From Phreatobacter sp. (GTDB lineage: Bacteria > Pseudomonadota > Alphaproteobacteria > Rhizobiales > Phreatobacteraceae), in contig NZ_JAPZTZ010000010.1 of assembly GCF_027532945.1 (NCBI RefSeq), positions 1 to 64,000 on the forward strand: a stretch of DNA of 64,000 nt. The letters are read 5' to 3'. The stretch's first letter is position 1, and each line of letters starts with the position of its first letter. Shown piece after piece: positions 43,904-52,799 of the stretch. The position numbers and the translations under genes were made by a program. The notes under the pieces are model-generated. The model saw only the letters and a program-made list of their open reading frames with translations, was not told the origin of the DNA and made no database searches.

Positions 43904-44665
43904 TCAGCCGGCAAGCCAGCCGCCATCCACGGCCAAGGTGGTCCCCGTGGTGAAGGCAGCGGCGTCGCTGGCAAGATAGAGTACGGCCTCGGCGATCTCC
44001 TCGGGGCGGCCGAGGCGGCGCAGCGGATGGCGGCCGACGGAGCGGGCCTCGGCGGCGGCGGGATCGGCGTTGCGGGCGAAGGAGCGGCGCAGCATCGGCG
44101 TGTCGATGGCGCCCGGCGCGACCGCGTTGACGCGGATGCGGTCGGGCGCGAAGTCCAGCGCCATGGTGCGGGTGAGGCTGAGGATGGCGCCCTTGGCGGC
44201 GATATAGGCGGCATTGCCCGATCCGCCGGCAAGCGCCAGCTGTGAGGCGGTGGTGACGATGGCGCCGCCCCCTTGGGCCTTCATGGCGGGCACGACGGCG
44301 CGCGCCCAGAGCCAGGTGCCGCCGACATTGGCGCGGAAGACGCGATCCCAGTCCTCCGGGCTTGTGGTCAGCACCGTGCCGCCGACCGAGAAGCCGGCGC
44401 CGGCATAGAGGATGTCGATGCGGCCAAAGCGGGCGAGCACCGCCGCGGCATCGGCATCGGCGCTGCCAGGCTCGCCGACATCGGAAATGCGGACCATGGC
44501 CTCGCCGCCGGCTTCCGCCACCAGACGGGCCGTTTCCTCGGCGCCGGGACCATCGCGGTCGACGAGGGCGAGGCGGGCGCCCTCGCGCGCGAAGGTGAGC
44601 GCCACCGCCCGCCCGATCCCCGAGCCGCCTCCGGTGACGACCGCGACCTTGTTGGCGAGGCGCAT
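43904..44665 (-). CDS. Short-chain dehydrogenase/reductase
   Basis: 253 residues, classical SDR. TGGGSGIGRA binds NAD(P), DVGEPGSAD and LYAGAGFSVGG lie on the fold, TTASQLALAGG holds the catalytic Ser and YIAAK the Tyr and Lys; NAVAPGAIDTPM completes the pattern. It likely oxidises or reduces an alcohol/keto group. The start at 44665 shares one base with the aminotransferase stop (TGATG), so the two are coupled; the binding protein follows after 199 bases on the same strand. Confidence 0.88.
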   Translation of the reverse strand: MRLANKVAVVTGGGSGIGRAVALTFAREGARLALVDRDGPGAEETARLVAEAGGEAMVRISDVGEPGSADADAAAVLARFGRIDILYAGAGFSVGGTVLTTSPEDWDRVFRANVGGTWLWARAVVPAMKAQGGGAIVTTASQLALAGGSGNAAYIAAKGAILSLTRTMALDFAPDRIRVNAVAPGAIDTPMLRRSFARNADPAAAEARSVGRHPLRRLGRPEEIAEAVLYLASDAAAFTTGTTLAVDGGWLAG

Positions 44666-46020
44666 CAGGCGGCGTCCTTCGGCAGGCTCAGGAGAGCCGC
44701 ATCCACGGCGTCCTTCAGGAGCTCGACCATCCGGTCGATCTCCGGCCGGGTGATGATGTAGGGCGGGGCGAGAATGACGTGGTCGCCGGCATGGCCGTCG
44801 GCTGTCCCCGGCGAGGGATAGCAGAGCAGGCCACGGGCGAAGGCTTCGTCCTTGATGCGCTTGTGCAGCCCGTGTTCGGGGGCGAAGGGCACCTTGCCGT
44901 CGCGGTCCTTGACCAGTTCGACGGCGACGAAGAAGCCGCGGCCGCGGATATCGCCGACATGCGGGTTTTGGCCGAAGGCCTGGCCGAGCGCCTGCATGAG
45001 ATAGGTGCCGTCGGTGCGGCATTTCTCGACGAGGCTGTCGCGGATGATGACCTTCTGGACGGCAAGGCCGGCGGCGCAGGCCGCGGTATGGCCCGAATAG
45101 GTGTGCACCGACGCGATGGTGCCGAACGTGTCGGCGATGGTGCGATAGACCTCTTCCGTCATCAGCGCCGCGCCGAGCGGGGCATAGCCGCCGGCAAGGC
45201 CCTTGGCGGTGACCATGATGTCCGGCGCAACGCCGTCATGGGCGAGGGTGCGCCAGGTGCCGCAGCGGCCAACACCGCACATGACCTCGTCGGCGACCAT
45301 GAGAATGCCGTAGCGGCTGCAGATCTCGCGCATCCGCCGGGCATAGCCCTCGGGCGCGGGCACGGCGCCGCCCGCGGCGCCCACCACCGGCTCGAAGAAG
45401 AAGGCGGCGATGCGTTCGGCGCCGACGCGGTGGATCTCGCGCTCGAATTCGGCGGCGAGGTGGTCGACGAGGCCCTCGCGGCTAACACCTGCCGGCGGTC
45501 GGTAGTCATTGGCGGGCGACAGATGCGTCACCGGCATGAGGGCGCCGACATAGGGCCTGCGGCGGGCGGGATGGCCCGAGAGCGACAGGGCGCCCATCGT
45601 GTAGCCGTGCCAGGACTGGCGGCGGGCGAAGAAATGGGTGCGCCCCGCATGGCCGCGGGCGAGGTGATACTGGAGCGCGATCTTGATGGCGGTCTCGGTC
45701 GCCTCGGAGCCGCCGGAGACGAAGGAGACGCGGGAGAGGCCGCCGCCCGCCTGCTCGACGATGGTCTCGGCGAGCGCGTCGATGGGATCGGAGGTGAAGT
45801 CGGCGGTGTAGCCGAAGGAGAGGCGGTCGTATTGCGCCTTGATCGCCTCGATCACCTCGCGATGGCCGTGACCGAGGCAGAAGAGGGCAGGGCCCGAGGA
45901 ACCGTCGAGGAAGCGGCGACCATGCTCATCATGGACGAAGATGCCTTCGCCGCCGACCGCCCGCGGCAGTCTTTGACCCGCACGATGCTGGTTGAGCCAG
46001 CGGTGGCCGACATCGTCCAT
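44665..46020 (-). CDS. Class III (omega-amino acid type) aminotransferase
   Basis: 451 residues. The PLP lysine is in VTAKGLAGGYAPLGA, the Asp before it in LMVADEVMCGVGR, and SGGSEATETAIKIALQYHLARG holds the phosphate loop. GVGRCGTWRTLAHDGVAPDI is standard for class III. It transfers an amino group from an omega-amino acid or amine to pyruvate or 2-oxoglutarate. Position between an epimerase and an SDR, upstream of an ABC importer, suggests handling of an imported amine or lactam product. The gene begins 94 bases after the epimerase. Confidence 0.88.
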   Translation of the reverse strand: MDDVGHRWLNQHRAGQRLPRAVGGEGIFVHDEHGRRFLDGSSGPALFCLGHGHREVIEAIKAQYDRLSFGYTADFTSDPIDALAETIVEQAGGGLSRVSFVSGGSEATETAIKIALQYHLARGHAGRTHFFARRQSWHGYTMGALSLSGHPARRRPYVGALMPVTHLSPANDYRPPAGVSREGLVDHLAAEFEREIHRVGAERIAAFFFEPVVGAAGGAVPAPEGYARRMREICSRYGILMVADEVMCGVGRCGTWRTLAHDGVAPDIMVTAKGLAGGYAPLGAALMTEEVYRTIADTFGTIASVHTYSGHTAACAAGLAVQKVIIRDSLVEKCRTDGTYLMQALGQAFGQNPHVGDIRGRGFFVAVELVKDRDGKVPFAPEHGLHKRIKDEAFARGLLCYPSPGTADGHAGDHVILAPPYIITRPEIDRMVELLKDAVDAALLSLPKDAA

Positions 46021-46114
46021 GTGACGCTCCCCACGGCATGGAGGCTAGGGGAGAGGTTCGACCGGGGTCAAACCCCGCCCGGCGCATGGCTGCCCTGGCA
46101 GCCATGCCCAAGCG

Positions 46115-47080
46115 TCAACCGGCGGTAGCCGATGTCCGCTTGAGCCATGCGAGGTAGTCGGCGGCGCCATTGGCAAGGCCAAAGCGCGGCGTGAAGCCGG
46201 TGGCCGCCGCCAGGCGGGCGAAATCGCTGCCCGGCCGGTCCGCCGGGATCTGGTAGCGCACCGTCGCATGGTCCGGATCGATGGCATGGCTCCAGCCGGG
46301 GAAGGCCGGCGCGATCTCCCGGCAGAAGGCCTCGATGGAAAACACCTCCGGGCCGCCGAGATCGAAGATCGGCGCGGCCTCGGCGAAACCGGCCACGGCC
46401 AGCGTCGAAAGCGCCGCCGCCGCGTCGCGTGAATGGAGCCAGGCGCCGAAGCCGGGCCGGGTCAGCCGTGTCGGCCGGCCGGCGAGTGCGTCCGCCACGA
46501 CCTGTGCCGGGGCGGAGAGGATCTCGCGCACGCCGGTGTCGCGCTCGAAGGGGCCATAGACGCCCGCGATGCGAAGGATGGGGGTGGTGATGCCATAGAC
46601 CGCGCCGAGCCGTGTCGCGACCTCCTCGGCCATCTTCTTGGTGAGGCCGTAGAGGGCGGCGGGGGCGGGCGGGTCGCGGTCGACGCGGAAGCGCTCGGCG
46701 TCGCCCTTGGCGAGGGGATAGACGCTCGCCGAGGAGCAGATGACCACCCGACCGCAGCCGGCCTCGGCGGCGGCTTTCAGCACCGCTGCGGTGCCGCCGA
46801 CATTGACCGAGACGATGCGCTCAGGGTTTGCCCGCTCCATCTCGGGGCCGGCAGTGATGGCTGCGCCATGGATCACGGCGCGCGGCCGGCGCTCGCGCAT
46901 GACGGCGGCGAGGGCTTCGGCGTCGCGGATATCGGCGATGCGCACCTCCGCGCCCTTCGGCAGCCAGCCTGGCTCCGCCGCATGGGCGGCGAGCACCACG
47001 ACCTTCTCGCCCGCCCGGGCGCAATGATCGACAGTCGCCGCGCCGACGAAGCCGGTTCCCCCGGTGATGAGAATGGTCAC
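46115..47080 (-). CDS. NAD-dependent epimerase/dehydratase family protein
   Basis: 321 residues, an extended SDR. LITGGTGFVGAATVDHCARAG is the NAD loop (GxxGxxG), VRIADIRDAEAL follows, VICSSASVYPL holds the Ser and LYGLTKKMAEE the Tyr-xxx-Lys. The substrate is unknown; relatives act on nucleotide sugars or on small hydroxy acids. It heads the leftward set with the aminotransferase, SDR and transporter, with 94 bases to the next gene. Confidence 0.85.
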   Translation of the reverse strand: MTILITGGTGFVGAATVDHCARAGEKVVVLAAHAAEPGWLPKGAEVRIADIRDAEALAAVMRERRPRAVIHGAAITAGPEMERANPERIVSVNVGGTAAVLKAAAEAGCGRVVICSSASVYPLAKGDAERFRVDRDPPAPAALYGLTKKMAEEVATRLGAVYGITTPILRIAGVYGPFERDTGVREILSAPAQVVADALAGRPTRLTRPGFGAWLHSRDAAAALSTLAVAGFAEAAPIFDLGGPEVFSIEAFCREIAPAFPGWSHAIDPDHATVRYQIPADRPGSDFARLAAATGFTPRFGLANGAADYLAWLKRTSATAG

Positions 47081-47172
47081 GTCGCACCCCCCGTTACCCC
47101 ACCATCATGGGTTGGCGTGGCGTCGGTCACCACGGACCGCAAGGCGGGGCGGGCATTCGCGGGAGGCGGGCC

Positions 47173-48477
47173 TCAGGCCGCCCAACGCGCCGCGTCCGGT
47201 TCGCGGCCGATCAGGGCGAGGCCATAGGCGATCGATTCGAACTGGTCGGCCTGGGTGAGGCGCTCGGCGTCGAAGCGGTCGGTGAAGAGGCGGCGGATGG
47301 CGGGGACGAAGGACGTGCCGCCGGTGAGGAAGACGCGGTCGATGGCCTTCTCGCTGACGCCGGCGCGGGCGAGCGCCTCGTCCACGGTCGCACCGATCCG
47401 TGCCACGTCCTCGGCGATCCAGCCCTCGAAATCGGCGCGGGCGATGGTGCCGGTGATGGACACGTCGTCGGCGACGAAGCGGAATTGCGCTTCGTCGGCC
47501 GATGACAGCGCCACCTTCGCCTCCGACACCGCGCGGTAGAGCGCGAGGCCAAGATCGTAGTCCACCACGTCGATGAAGCGGCGCAGTGCCTCTGGCTCCA
47601 GTGCGACTTTCTCCAGGTCGCGGAGGCCGGCGAGGTCGCCGTTCGACTTCATCATGGCGAGCTGATGCCAGCGGGCGAGATTGGCGTAGTAGCGGTTCGG
47701 GACGGTCAGAACCTTGTCGAGCGAGCGATAGGACGAGCCCTTGCCGAGGGCCGGCGAGACCATGGCGTCGACGATGCGGTAGTCGAAACTGTCGCCGGCA
47801 ATGCCGATGCCGGCATGGGAGAGCGGCGTCGCGGCGAGGCGGCCGTCCTTCCGCTCGAAGCGCATGACCGAGAAGTCGGAGGTGCCGCCGCCGAAATCGG
47901 CGACCAGCACCGTCGCGTCGTGGTCGAGGGCGCGGGCGTAGAAGAAGGCGGCGCCGACGGGCTCATAGACATAGTGGGCGTCAGGGAGGCCGAGCCGGCC
48001 GAAGGCTGCGCGGTAGCGTGTCATCGCCAGAGCTTCGTCCGGATGGGTGCCGGCGAAGCGGACAGGGCGGCCGATCTGCACCCGCGCCGCGGAAAGGTCG
48101 AGCGGGCGGCCGGCGCGGCGCGAGGCGGTGCCGATGAAGTCCACGACCAGGTCCTCGAACCGGGTGGTGCGGCCGAAGATGCGCGTTTCCTGAAAGCTGG
48201 CGCTGGCCGCGAAGGTCTTGAACGACTGGATGAAGCGCTGCGGCCCGCCGCCGGCCATCAACTGGTCCATGGCGAAGGGGCCGCCCTCGACACGGGTGGT
48301 GACCCGGCCGCCGGCCCGCTCCTGCCAGTAGCAGAGCGCGGTGACGAAGCCCTTCAGCTCGGCCTCGCCATGGCGGAATGTGACCGCCTCGGCGCGGCCG
48401 TCATCGCCCGCTACCGCGATGACGGTGTTGGTCGTGCCGAAATCGATGCCGATCGACAGCGGGGCAGGCTCGGCCAC
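47173..48477 (-). CDS. Hsp70-family ATPase, YegD-like
   Basis: 434 residues. It has only the actin-like ATPase region: SIGIDFGTTNTVIAVAGDD (phosphate 1), VLVADFGGGTSDFSVMRF (phosphate 2) and RVFLTGGTSFVPAIRRLF (adenosine). The substrate-binding domain and lid of DnaK are absent, as in YegD. The function is unknown; related proteins modulate other ATPases. The start is GTG 48477, 7 residues before the conserved ATPase core, with AAGGA about 10 bases upstream. It is divergent from a HerA-like ATPase (159-base gap). Confidence 0.82.
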   Translation of the reverse strand: MAEPAPLSIGIDFGTTNTVIAVAGDDGRAEAVTFRHGEAELKGFVTALCYWQERAGGRVTTRVEGGPFAMDQLMAGGGPQRFIQSFKTFAASASFQETRIFGRTTRFEDLVVDFIGTASRRAGRPLDLSAARVQIGRPVRFAGTHPDEALAMTRYRAAFGRLGLPDAHYVYEPVGAAFFYARALDHDATVLVADFGGGTSDFSVMRFERKDGRLAATPLSHAGIGIAGDSFDYRIVDAMVSPALGKGSSYRSLDKVLTVPNRYYANLARWHQLAMMKSNGDLAGLRDLEKVALEPEALRRFIDVVDYDLGLALYRAVSEAKVALSSADEAQFRFVADDVSITGTIARADFEGWIAEDVARIGATVDEALARAGVSEKAIDRVFLTGGTSFVPAIRRLFTDRFDAERLTQADQFESIAYGLALIGREPDAARWAA

Positions 48478-48636
48478 GGGCTTGGGATCCTTCGCGGGAA
48501 AGCGGCGGGGGATAGACCATCCGGGCGCCGGAGGCCAGCCCGGCGCTTGCCTGTGGGTTTCTCGGACACGGGGAGACGCGGGCGCTCGGGCGGTGCTAGG
48601 AAGGCCCGTTCCGTGGATGAGGATGCTTGAGTCCCG

Positions 48637-50157
48637 ATGAAGGTCGATATCGACATGGGGTCGCAGCCCGGGGGCAAGGCGGCCACGCTCGATCTCGAGG
48701 AGCTTCTGGCCACGCGCCTGCTCGTGCAGGGCAATTCCGGCTCCGGCAAATCGCATCTGTTGCGCCGGTTGCTGGAGCAGAGCGCGCCCTGGGTGCAGCA
48801 ATGCGTCATCGATCCGGAGGGCGATTTCGTCACGCTGGCCGACAAATACGGCCATGTGGTCGTCGATGCCGAGCGCACCGAGGCTGAACTCACCCGCATC
48901 GCTGGGCGCATCCGCCAGCACCGCGTCTCCGTCGTGCTCAATCTCGAAGGGCTTGATGTCGAGCAGCAGATGCGCTGCGCCGCGGCCTTCCTTGGCGGGC
49001 TCTTCGATGCCGACCGCGACCACTGGTATCCGGTCCTCGTCGTGGTGGACGAGGCGCAGCTCTTCGCCCCCGCCGTCGCCGGCGAGGTTTCGGACGAGGC
49101 GCGCAAGCTCTCGCTTGGCGCCATGACCAACCTGATGTGCCGCGGCCGCAAGCGCGGCCTTGCCGGCGTCATCGCCACGCAGCGTCTCGCCAAGCTTGCC
49201 AAGAACGTCGCCGCGGAAGCCTCCAACTTCCTGATGGGCCGTACCTTCCTCGACATCGACATGGCGCGTGCCGCCGACCTTCTCGGCATGGATCGCCGCC
49301 AGTCCGAGGCCTTCCGCGACCTTGCCCGTGGCCATTTCGTCGCGCTGGGCCCGGCCCTGTCGCGAAGGCCGCTGCCGGTCACCATCGGCCCGGTGGAGAC
49401 CTCCGCCCGCTCGACCAGCCCGAAGCTGACGCCGCTGCCCGATGCGCCGACGCCGGAGGATGCGCGCGACCTCATCTTCACGCCCTCGCCGGAGGAGGCG
49501 CGGCCCATGGCGGTCCGCCGGCCGCCGCCGCCCCCCCCGGTCTCCACCGCCGACATCCTCACCCAGCTCGCCAATGCCCGGCCGAAGGCGGAGGAGCCGG
49601 CCGAGCCCATGCTCCCCGTCATCGCCGAGGCCGAGCATGCCGCGATGATCGACGAGGTGCTGCGCGAGATCCTTGCCGACCCGGACGCTGCCTTCCGCAC
49701 CGTGGCGGTGCTCTACCAGGACTTCCTCGTGCGTTGCCGCATCCGCCGCGTGCCGGGCGAGCCGCTGACGCTCGCCGATTTCCGCCGCCGCTTCGCCGTG
49801 GCGCGCGCCGGCGTCGACATGAGCCGCGAGGGCGAGGAGGGCTGGTCGCAGGCGGTGACGCTGTCGGCGGGGTTGCCCGATGACCTCCAGGGCGTGTTCC
49901 TCGTCATCGCGAGGGCGGCGCTGTCAGGCGCGCCATGCCCGTCGGACGCCACCATCGCGCGGGTCTATGGCAGCCATTCGCCGAGCCGGGCGCGGCGGCT
50001 GCTCGCCTATTTCGAGGAGCGCGGGCTGTTCGTGACCCGCACCGATTTCCGCGGGCGGCGGGTCGTGGCGGCGCCGGACCTCAATTGCGAGACCGCGCCG
50101 GGCGATCCGGCAGGGCCGGCCGATCTCAGCCAGGAGATGCCGTCGGCAGCGGAATAG
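48637..50157 (+). CDS. HerA/DUF87-type ATPase with C-terminal DNA-binding-like domain
   Basis: 506 residues. Walker A is GNSGSGKS (32-39) and Walker B VLVVVDEAQ (133-141). Residues 165-210 (CRGRKRGLAGVIATQRLAKL, then NFLMGRTFLDIDMARAADLL) fit the FtsK/HerA/VirB4 ring ATPase class. A Pro-rich linker (about 285-300) leads to a C-terminal region (about 430-480) with SHSPSRARRLLAYFEERGLFV, which resembles a winged-helix recognition segment. It probably moves on or binds DNA or another polymer. No NurA nuclease is nearby. Its function in this group is unknown. It is divergent from the Hsp70-like gene and convergent on a small helical protein. Confidence 0.78.
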   Translation: MKVDIDMGSQPGGKAATLDLEELLATRLLVQGNSGSGKSHLLRRLLEQSAPWVQQCVIDPEGDFVTLADKYGHVVVDAERTEAELTRIAGRIRQHRVSVVLNLEGLDVEQQMRCAAAFLGGLFDADRDHWYPVLVVVDEAQLFAPAVAGEVSDEARKLSLGAMTNLMCRGRKRGLAGVIATQRLAKLAKNVAAEASNFLMGRTFLDIDMARAADLLGMDRRQSEAFRDLARGHFVALGPALSRRPLPVTIGPVETSARSTSPKLTPLPDAPTPEDARDLIFTPSPEEARPMAVRRPPPPPPVSTADILTQLANARPKAEEPAEPMLPVIAEAEHAAMIDEVLREILADPDAAFRTVAVLYQDFLVRCRIRRVPGEPLTLADFRRRFAVARAGVDMSREGEEGWSQAVTLSAGLPDDLQGVFLVIARAALSGAPCPSDATIARVYGSHSPSRARRLLAYFEERGLFVTRTDFRGRRVVAAPDLNCETAPGDPAGPADLSQEMPSAAE

Positions 50158-50183
50158 GTTCGGTCGAGGCGGCAGGGGCCGCG

Positions 50184-50438
50184 TCAGGGACCGAAATGCA
50201 GGCTCACCATGGCGATCTGCAGCTCGGCCGCCTGGCTGGCGACCTGGCCGAGCTTGACCATCAGCCTGGCGCGGGCATCCTCGTCGATGGTGGTCGCGCC
50301 GATGGCCTGGGCGACGGCGGCGAAGCGTTCGAGCGCCTGGGTCATGGCCGCGGTGGCGACGAGGAGCGGGGCTGTTTCGGCGGTGGTGGCGGCGACGCGG
50401 CGCAAGGCGACCACGTTGTCGGGCTGGAGGGTCGCCAT
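50184..50438 (-). CDS. Small helical hypothetical protein
   Basis: 84 residues, almost all helix, with two Ala-rich amphipathic helices (VATAAMTQALERFAAVAQAI and ARLMVKLGQVASQAAELQIAM) joined by GATTIDEDAR. There is no membrane or signal segment. No family is recognised; the heptad-like pattern suggests self-association or a partner protein. It is convergent on the HerA-like ATPase (26 bases) and has a CtrA-like site upstream. Confidence 0.55.
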   Translation of the reverse strand: MATLQPDNVVALRRVAATTAETAPLLVATAAMTQALERFAAVAQAIGATTIDEDARARLMVKLGQVASQAAELQIAMVSLHFGP

Positions 50439-50760
50439 GGGGGAGTCCTGTCATGTCGGATAGACAGGGCGGAGCGTAAATTCGTCCTGGCTAAGGGGTG
50501 GTTAACGCTGTTGGGCAGGTTGCGACTGTGCGGTGTGGTGCACGTTGCATGGCGGGCCGGCCATCGCGGTTGACAGGTACCGAGGTAGCGGGTCGGATAA
50601 GCGCGCGCTTGTCCATCGGAGACCCGGCCGTGACCGACCCAGCAAGGCGATCACCGTTCAGCCTTTTGGCCGCGAGACCTAGCTCAGTTGGCGCGCTGCG
50701 CCGCCGCAGTCGGCCTTCATCTTCGCTGTGCAGCAGACATGCGGCGAGGGCGGGCAGGCC
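50439..50760. other. 322-base gap upstream of a CPBP protease gene
   Basis: It contains the promoter region of the 84-residue gene, with a CtrA-like site at 50491-50506, and the leader of the CPBP gene. A 13-base tRNA-like string (CTAGCTCAGTTGG, 50679-50691) is present without the rest of a tRNA. Nothing else is readable. Confidence 0.4.
50491..50506. promoter_or_regulatory. CtrA-like site CTAA-N7-TTAAC
   Basis: CTAA (50491-50494), seven bases, then TTAAC (50502-50506) match the CtrA consensus TTAA-N7-TTAAC with one mismatch. It is 53-68 bases upstream of the start (50438) of the small helical protein gene on the minus strand, a suitable promoter position. Confidence 0.4.
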
Positions 50761-51630
50761 ATGACGGCGCATGCGACCCCGACCCCGGCGCTGTGGCTGC
50801 GCATCCTGCGCCATCCGCTCACCCGCCTCGTCGTGCTGGGGGCGGCTCTGTTCTTCATGATGGCGATCAGCGGCGGGTTCATGGAGCGGTTCAAGGGGAA
50901 CACGCTCACCTCGATTGCGGTCGTGACGGGCATGGTGGCGGCCGCCATCGCGGTCTATGTGGCCTATGCGCGCCTGGTCGAAGGGCGGTCCGCCGACGAG
51001 TTGTCCCTGTCCGGTGCGGGCAGGGAGTTGGCGCTCGGACTGCTCGTCGGGGCCGGGCTCTACACCGCCTCTGTCCTGATCCTGATGACCCTCGGGATCT
51101 ATCGGATCGAGGGGTTCAATCCCTGGACCTTCCTGATCCCGGCCCTCGTCCTCGCCCTGCATTCCGGTTTCTTCGAGGAACTGCTGTTCCGCGGCGTGCT
51201 GTTCCGGTCGGTCGAGGACATGTTCGGGAGCTGGATTTCGCTGGTCGTCTCGTCGGCGGTGTTCGGCCTGATGCACCTCATCAACCCCACCGCGACCCTG
51301 ACGGGCGCCATCTTCATCAGCATCGAGGCCGGCCTGCTGCTGGCCGCGGCCTATATTCTGACGCGGCGGCTCTGGCTGAGCATCGGCTTCCACATGGCCT
51401 GGAACTACACCCAGTCGGCGGTCTTTTCCGGCATCGTGTCAGGCGGCGTCTCGGATCCGGGCCTGATCCGGCCCATCATTCGTGGGCCGGACCTGCTGAC
51501 CGGCGGCAATTTCGGCCTGGAATCCTCGGTCATCGCCTTTGCGCTCTGCACCGCCACCGGCATCGTCCTGCTGGTGATGGCGGTTCGCCGGGGCAAGATC
51601 GTCCCGCCGCCATGGGCGCGGGGCGGGTGA
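50761..51630 (+). CDS. CPBP-family intramembrane metalloprotease
   Basis: 289 residues with about eight membrane helices. The three catalytic blocks are whole: EELLFRG (Glu139-Glu140, Arg144), FGLMHLINP (His172) and GFHMAWNY (His near 212). Relatives are Rce1-type prenyl proteases and bacterial Abi proteins involved in bacteriocin self-immunity or membrane proteolysis; the substrate is unknown. ATG 50761 is chosen; a GTG at 50728 would add 11 residues without homology. It ends 28 bases before the tRNA-Ser gene, which is on the other strand. Confidence 0.87.
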   Translation: MTAHATPTPALWLRILRHPLTRLVVLGAALFFMMAISGGFMERFKGNTLTSIAVVTGMVAAAIAVYVAYARLVEGRSADELSLSGAGRELALGLLVGAGLYTASVLILMTLGIYRIEGFNPWTFLIPALVLALHSGFFEELLFRGVLFRSVEDMFGSWISLVVSSAVFGLMHLINPTATLTGAIFISIEAGLLLAAAYILTRRLWLSIGFHMAWNYTQSAVFSGIVSGGVSDPGLIRPIIRGPDLLTGGNFGLESSVIAFALCTATGIVLLVMAVRRGKIVPPPWARGG

Positions 51631-51658
51631 GAAAGGATCGTCGGGTTCTGATGAATGG

Positions 51659-51746
51659 CGGAGACGGAGGGATTCGAACCCTCGATACCCTTTTGGGGTA
51701 TGCTCATTTAGCAAACGAGTGCCTTCAGCCGCTCGGCCACGTCTCC
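51659..51746 (-). tRNA. tRNA-Ser (anticodon GCU)
   Basis: The minus strand reads as a class II tRNA. The acceptor stem is GGAGACG paired with CGTCTCC, and the D-arm is GCCGAGCGGCTGAAGGC. The anticodon stem is CTCGT/ATGAG around the loop TTGCTAA (anticodon GCT in DNA). A long variable arm (ATACCCCAAAAGGGGTAT) and a TTCGAATC T-loop follow. The discriminator is G and the CCA end is encoded (51656-51658). Length is 88 bases without CCA, normal for a tRNA-Ser. It decodes AGC and AGU. Confidence 0.96.
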
Positions 51747-51804
51747 GTTGGGGCGCTTCTATGCCCGTCCCGTCGCTGATTTGCAAGGCGGGCGCAAGCG
51801 CTGC

Positions 51805-52773
51805 TCACACCATCGCGCCCTGCAGGATCGCGAGCTCGGCAAGGGGCTCGGCGATGAGGTCATCGGCGGCTTCCTCGTGCAGCCAGGCGACGAAGGCGGC
51901 CACCTGGGGCTTGGCGGCGCCCGCCATGGAGCGGATGAGATAATAGCCGTGCGGGCCGTCGACCTGCCGGTCGAAGGGCGCGACGAGGGTCCCGGAGCGG
52001 ATGGCCTCGTTGATCAGCGGCGAGACGCCCAGCGCCACGCCCTGCCCATCCATCGCCGCCTGGATCATCTGGTCGTAGCGCGAGAAGCGCAGCGTGCCCG
52101 CGGGCTTCAGGTCCTCGATGCCCAGCGCCGTCATCCAGGTGTCCCAGTCGAACCAGGTGCGGCTGGCGCCGTGGTAGTCGAGGTGCAGCAGCGTATGGCG
52201 GGCGAGGTCCTGCGGCTGGCGCAGCGGCGCTGCCGCATCCGCCACCAGCGAGGGGTGGCAGACGGGGAGGATGTCCTCGGCGAAGAGCCGCTCGGCCCCA
52301 AGCGGCGCACGCACCGTCTTGGTGTAGCGGATGGCGAGATCGATCTGGCTGCGCTCGAGGTCGAGGATGCGGTCATTGGCGACGATGCGCACATCGACAT
52401 GGGGATGGAGCCGCGTGAAGCGCTTCAGCCGCGGGATGAGCCAGAGCGAGGCGAAGCCGGAGACGGTGGTCACCGCCAGCTGGTTGTCGGCATGGCGGGC
52501 GCGCATCTGGTTGATGCCGCCCTGGAGGCGATCGAGCACGTCGATGGCGATGCGCTGGAAGGCGCGGCCGTCCTCGGTGAGGGCGAGGGCCCGGTGGCGG
52601 CGCTCGAAGAGCGTCACGCCGAGATGGTCCTCCAGCGTCTTGATCTGGCGGCTCACCGCGGACTGGGTCAGCGCCAGCTCATCGGCCGCGCGGGTGAAGG
52701 AGAGGGTGCGGGCGGCCGCCTCGAAGCCCTGGACAAAGCCGAGCGGCGGCAGATCGTAGCGTTTCCTTGCCAT
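51805..52773 (-). CDS. LysR-type regulator, GcvA-like
   Basis: 322 residues. The helix-turn-helix is at about 12-70 (FEAAARTLSFTRAADELALTQSAVSRQIKTLEDHLGVTLFERR), followed by the effector-binding domain with VTTVSGFASLWLIPRL and DLAIRY. The GcvA subgroup often regulates a divergent gene, here DUF2917 and GNAT, starting 140 bases away. An inverted repeat in that gap (52781-52799) is a plausible target. The effector is unknown. Confidence 0.9.
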   Translation of the reverse strand: MARKRYDLPPLGFVQGFEAAARTLSFTRAADELALTQSAVSRQIKTLEDHLGVTLFERRHRALALTEDGRAFQRIAIDVLDRLQGGINQMRARHADNQLAVTTVSGFASLWLIPRLKRFTRLHPHVDVRIVANDRILDLERSQIDLAIRYTKTVRAPLGAERLFAEDILPVCHPSLVADAAAPLRQPQDLARHTLLHLDYHGASRTWFDWDTWMTALGIEDLKPAGTLRFSRYDQMIQAAMDGQGVALGVSPLINEAIRSGTLVAPFDRQVDGPHGYYLIRSMAGAAKPQVAAFVAWLHEEAADDLIAEPLAELAILQGAMV

Positions 52774-52780
52774 TCCCTCA

Positions 52781-52799
52781 TCTCATGCATGGCCTGAGA
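52781..52799. promoter_or_regulatory. Inverted repeat in the LysR/DUF2917 divergent region
   Basis: TCTCA (52781-52785) and TGAGA (52795-52799) are inverted around nine bases, just 8 bases upstream of the LysR start (52773, minus strand). CTCAT is repeated at 52778 and 52782 and again at 52892. Such dyads are where LysR proteins bind to regulate themselves and the divergent gene. Function is inferred. Confidence 0.4.

Noticed and set aside
50679-50691. tRNA-like string CTAGCTCAGTTGG
   Set aside because: It matches a D-arm only. No acceptor stem, anticodon stem or TTCGAATC T-loop follows, so it is chance or a tiny remnant.
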